From NCBI GenBank assembly GCA_023428915.1, contig JAEYWL010000034.1, positions 1 to 34,837 of the forward strand: 34,837 nt of DNA, in the 5' to 3' direction. The notes below the pieces were generated by a model. That model saw only the letters and a list, made by a program, of their open reading frames with translations, had not been told where the DNA came from and ran no database searches. Shown here piece after piece: positions 32,057 to 34,837 of this stretch (within the stretch, counting starts at the first letter, position 1; each line of letters starts with the position of its first letter). This DNA comes from Verrucomicrobiota bacterium (lineage in GTDB: Bacteria > Chlamydiota > Chlamydiia > Chlamydiales > JAEYWL01). A program made the translations under genes and the position numbers.

Positions 32057-34228
32057 CTATAATTGCAATTGTCCCATTAGTGCATATTCCAGTCCTGTAT
32101 AGCGGCGTTTAACTTCATCATTGTTCACTGCTAAAGCCAGGGCTTTTTGTGTGCCAACCAATATAACAAGTTTTTTACCTCTTGTCACGCCTGTATATAG
32201 TAAATTGCGGTGCAGCATCATAAAGTGGCTAGTATGAACGGGCATGATAATGCATGGACACTCGCTGCCTTGGTATTTATGCACAGAAACAGCATACGCC
32301 AATACTAGCTCATCAAGGCTATTGTAACTGTATTCAACTTGGCGGCCGTCAAAGACTACTATCACCTTGCTTTCGACAGGGTCTATGCCTGAAATCAGGC
32401 CGACATCGCCATTAAACACCTCTTTTTGATAGTTATTGCGGATTTGCATTACCTTGTCGCCAGTCAAAAAACGGCGTCCATAACGAACCAAGGGTTCTCT
32501 GCCGGAAGGATTTAACTTTTGCTGAAGAACCACATTCAAGTTCTCAATGCCAATTACCCCCTTTTTCATTGGGGCCAGCACTTGAATATCCTTAATAGGA
32601 TCAAAGCCATATTTGCGGGGCAGCCTTTCCTTAACTAAAGCGACAACAGAGGCCAGCACCTCCTCAGGATTCTCAGCTTGTTTGAAAAAGAAGTCGCTAT
32701 CGGGGTGATTGTCAATTTCGGGAAAACTTCCGCTATTGATGCGATGCGAGTTGGTTATGATTTTTGAACCGGCCGCCTGCCTGAAAATCTCATTGAGCAT
32801 TGTGACAGTAATCTGTTTAGATTGAATCATGTCTTTTAGCACATTGCCTGGCCCGACACTGGGAAGCTGGTTGATGTCTCCCACAAAAATAAGGCGGCAT
32901 TGGGGGGGGACAGCCTTAAGTAAATGGTACATCAAATAAGTGTCGATCATACTGGACTCATCGACAATTAAGAGGTCGCATTCCAGGGGGTTTTCCCTAT
33001 TTCTCCTGAAGCCTCCCTTAGCAAAATCGTATTGCAACAAGCTGTGAATGGTAGCTGCCGGCAATCCTGTAATTTCCGTCATGCGCTTAGCCGCTCTGCC
33101 GGTAGGAGCTGCAAGTAAAATCTGTCCAGTCAACTTTTGCATAATTGCCAGAATGGCTTTAGTAATCGTGCTTTTGCCGGTGCCCGGCCCTCCAGTAATA
33201 ATATGCAATTGCTCTGATACAGCCTTTTGCACGGCAATTTTTTGATTGGCTGCTAAAACTATCGCCAACTTTTCCTGCACCCAATCCACAGCACGCGCTG
33301 TATCTATTTTGCGGAATTTCGAGCCGGCATTTTTAATGCGGGTCAGTTCGCGCGCAATGCCGATCTCCGACATAAACAACGGGGCCAGCCAAATAAATGG
33401 CAATTGCTGCTGCTCATAGTATAACGTGTGAATTTTGATTTTATCTTGCCGGGCAAGATAGTGTATTTCATTATTAATGAGTTCTTCATCGATCTCCAGG
33501 ATAGTTTTTGCCTCTTGTAATAATTCGGAAAGGGGAAAACAGGCATGGCCATCAGCAGCCAATTCCTCCAACACATATTGAATGCCAGCCCTGATCCTCT
33601 CCGGGGAATTCGCTTCAATTCCCATTTTGCGTGCAATGGTGTCGGCAGTTTTAAAACCTATCCCGAATAGGTCTGTGGCAAGACAATAAGGGTTTTGCTT
33701 AAGGACAGCAATGCTATTATCGCCATAGTTTTTATAAATTTTTTGTGAAAACGCAGGAGTAATGCCATGGGACTGTAAAAAAATCATTACATCCCGCACA
33801 GCCCTCTGCTCGCGCCAGCAAGCAATGATTAATTCATACCGTTTTTCACCGATGCCTGGAACATCGCGCAATTTTTCAGGATATTGGTCGATAATTGCTA
33901 AAGTATCTTTGCCGAAGCAGTCGGTAATCCTTTTAGCATATACAGGACCTATCCCTTTAACTAGTCCGGAGCCCAAATACTTACGGATGCCAATTAAGTC
34001 AGCAGGCGCTTCCCTTGAATACTCGCTGACTTCAAACTGCCGTCCATGAACCAGGTGCTGCTTCCACTCCCCTTGACATCGTACAGTTTCACCGGGGATC
34101 AGCAGCGGCATAGCGCCTACAATGCAGACCAGAGAGCTTTTACCCGATAGTTTTAGCTGGGCGACAGTATAGCCTGTTTCTTCGCTCTGAAAGGTAATTC
34201 TTTCTATGTATCCAATGATTTCTGACAT
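32057..34228 (-). CDS. recD2: RecD2-type DNA helicase
   Basis: About 723 residues from the ATG at 34228 (a TTG at 34246 would add six). The N-terminal part has the RecD2 OB-like domain and helix-hairpin-helix repeats (VKGIGPVYAKRI, VPGIGEKRYELI, GIGFKTADTIARKMG). The helicase core starts with Walker A IITGGPGTGKSTITK (about residue 346), Walker B LLIVDESSM, and ends with YAVSVHKYQGSECP. RecD2 is the 5'-3' superfamily 1B helicase found in bacteria without RecBC-type RecD, acting in DNA repair and replication fork processing. It heads the operon recD2-PLD-dapB-guaC. Identification is firm. Confidence 0.95.
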   Translation of the reverse strand: MSEIIGYIERITFQSEETGYTVAQLKLSGKSSLVCIVGAMPLLIPGETVRCQGEWKQHLVHGRQFEVSEYSREAPADLIGIRKYLGSGLVKGIGPVYAKRITDCFGKDTLAIIDQYPEKLRDVPGIGEKRYELIIACWREQRAVRDVMIFLQSHGITPAFSQKIYKNYGDNSIAVLKQNPYCLATDLFGIGFKTADTIARKMGIEANSPERIRAGIQYVLEELAADGHACFPLSELLQEAKTILEIDEELINNEIHYLARQDKIKIHTLYYEQQQLPFIWLAPLFMSEIGIARELTRIKNAGSKFRKIDTARAVDWVQEKLAIVLAANQKIAVQKAVSEQLHIITGGPGTGKSTITKAILAIMQKLTGQILLAAPTGRAAKRMTEITGLPAATIHSLLQYDFAKGGFRRNRENPLECDLLIVDESSMIDTYLMYHLLKAVPPQCRLIFVGDINQLPSVGPGNVLKDMIQSKQITVTMLNEIFRQAAGSKIITNSHRINSGSFPEIDNHPDSDFFFKQAENPEEVLASVVALVKERLPRKYGFDPIKDIQVLAPMKKGVIGIENLNVVLQQKLNPSGREPLVRYGRRFLTGDKVMQIRNNYQKEVFNGDVGLISGIDPVESKVIVVFDGRQVEYSYNSLDELVLAYAVSVHKYQGSECPCIIMPVHTSHFMMLHRNLLYTGVTRGKKLVILVGTQKALALAVNNDEVKRRYTGLEYALMGQLQL

Positions 34229-34257
34229 AACACCATTTAATCCCAATGGAAAAGAGA

Positions 34258-34347
34258 GACATTAAGGACGCCAGGAACCCATAGGGACAAGGGACGAAGT
34301 TTAACATTAGTCCCTTTGTCCCTATGGTCCCTGGCGCCTCTAATGTC
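34258..34347. repeat. Large imperfect inverted repeat before recD2
   Basis: Arms of 38 bases at 34258-34295 and 34310-34347 are complementary at all but a few positions (about 4 mismatches and two balancing indels), with a 14-base loop. The arms contain GGGACAAGGGAC and GCGCCAGG. It lies between the stop of the Cys-rich gene and recD2, so the hairpin could end the upstream transcript, although no T-run follows. It may instead be a dispersed intergenic repeat. Confidence 0.65.
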
Positions 34348-34378
34348 CTTGTAAGTAAACATGGGGCAAGTTCTAAAC

Positions 34379-34672
34379 TCAGTAGGGATGGCTCATCTCC
34401 CAGCGTTCCACTTCTTCAATCCATGGATCATCGAGTTTGCCCGGCCAATCTGCCTCATCAGGCAACCAGGCGCCTTGAACTGTGGGATTATGGTCGCTAA
34501 AATACCCGGTTACCGGACTGCAGCGCCCCCCTTTGCCAAAATTGCGCTCTTCACATACCGCATCGCTGATGGGCTCGCAGGGCTCGCATTCATCGAAGCA
34601 TTCGGCCTGTAAAAACGCTGTGCTGCCTAAATAGATTACCATAAAGAATTTATAAACACGAAAGCAATTCAT
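34379..34672 (-). CDS. Small secreted Cys-rich protein, unknown
   Basis: 97 residues. The N-terminus (VYKFFMVIYLGSTAFLQA, residues 6-23) is a signal peptide with cleavage likely before ECFDE. The mature part is acidic with cysteines clustered in CFDECEPCEP, then single Cys in AVCEE and GRCS, five in total. The C-terminal region is rich in Trp, Pro, Asp and Glu. I do not recognise it. Disulfide-rich small periplasmic or outer-membrane proteins fit the disulfide-linked envelope of chlamydiae; that is an inference. It starts 8 bases after the photolyase stop and is probably co-transcribed with it. Confidence 0.7.
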   Translation of the reverse strand: MNCFRVYKFFMVIYLGSTAFLQAECFDECEPCEPISDAVCEERNFGKGGRCSPVTGYFSDHNPTVQGAWLPDEADWPGKLDDPWIEEVERWEMSHPY

Positions 34673-34680
34673 ATTGATTC

Positions 34681-34837
34681 CTATAGTTTTTTGTGTGTCT
34701 TAATTGTTTCAAAAGCCAGCAATGCTTTTTTGCGCGCCTCATTATGATCAACAATGGGGAAAGGGTAATTCTTGCCAAGCTCTACCGCGGCCCGCCGGAT
34801 AATTTCCGGCGGAGCAAGCCATGGTGCATGAATATAT
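34681..34837 (-). CDS. phrB: Deoxyribodipyrimidine photolyase, C-terminal end (partial)
   Basis: Only the last 52 codons lie in the window; the gene continues past the right edge. The frame from the edge reads YIHAPWLAPPEIIRRAAVELG, then YPFPIVDHNEARKKALLAF, matching the conserved end of the photolyase/cryptochrome family (YI-x-x-PW-x-AP and YP-x-PIVDH-x-x-AR-x-x-AL). The enzyme repairs UV pyrimidine dimers with FAD and light. The stop TAG is at 34683-34681. The rest of the protein cannot be seen, so subtype is open. Confidence 0.85.
   Translation of the reverse strand, partial: YIHAPWLAPPEIIRRAAVELGKNYPFPIVDHNEARKKALLAFETIKTHKKL

Noticed and set aside
1..34837. CRISPR arrays, insertion sequences, prophage genes and rRNA
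   Set aside because: No regularly spaced direct repeats, transposase, integrase, phage structural genes or rRNA sequence were seen.

Overview
The window looks like a chromosome segment of an environmental chlamydia (order Parachlamydiales, amoeba-associated). The reasons are a moderate-to-low G+C, AT-rich spacers, a degenerate TPR-like protein of a repeat type I associate with Parachlamydiaceae, an Inc-like protein with a bilobed hydrophobic domain, and a MurF-Alr fusion next to diaminopimelate synthesis (dapB). The assignment is inference; no rRNA or other marker gene is present.

Layout. 1-2.1 kb: a DUF4143-type ATPase with strong foldback sequences at both ends, facing a tail-anchored protein. 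2.2-6.9 kb: a tight lptF-lptG-murF/alr operon for envelope assembly. 7.0-10.8 kb, minus strand: M32 carboxypeptidase downstream of a 722-residue unknown protein. 10.9-12.6 kb: a strong promoter, tRNA-Ser(UGA), a 35-codon peptide with seven CAT codons near its end, an attenuator-like terminator that begins at the peptide's last codons, then a sodium:solute symporter. 12.7 kb: a DUF4160 remnant. 12.85-19.5 kb, minus strand: a coupled acetyl-CoA synthetase - APH-type kinase - HAD hydrolase set, preceded by a small YbjN/chaperone-like protein and a 750-residue membrane/coiled-coil protein. 19.7-25.3 kb: a three-gene RND efflux operon. 25.5-26.6 kb: accessory genes (TPR-like protein, HicB remnant, small membrane protein). 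26.7-28.8 kb: mgtE diverging from mnmM. 28.8-34.2 kb, minus strand: recD2 - PLD - dapB - guaC - unknown. The right edge has a small secreted Cys-rich protein and the 3' end of a photolyase gene.

How the genes work together. LptFG export LPS, and MurF-Alr plus DapB feed peptidoglycan precursors. The RND operon is a complete tripartite pump. The most interesting unit is the tRNA-Ser/His-codon leader/symporter unit. Its geometry fits a minimal histidine attenuator, in which a ribosome stalled on the last His codons would cover the 5' arm of the terminator. It could control amino-acid import rather than biosynthesis.

No gene-free stretch exceeds about 220 bases. The longest gaps are positions 1-219 (small hairpins, no recognised gene), 2067-2261 (inverted repeat and a possible 29-codon ORF), 10808-10985 (AT-rich, promoter) and 25316-25521 (one weak hairpin).
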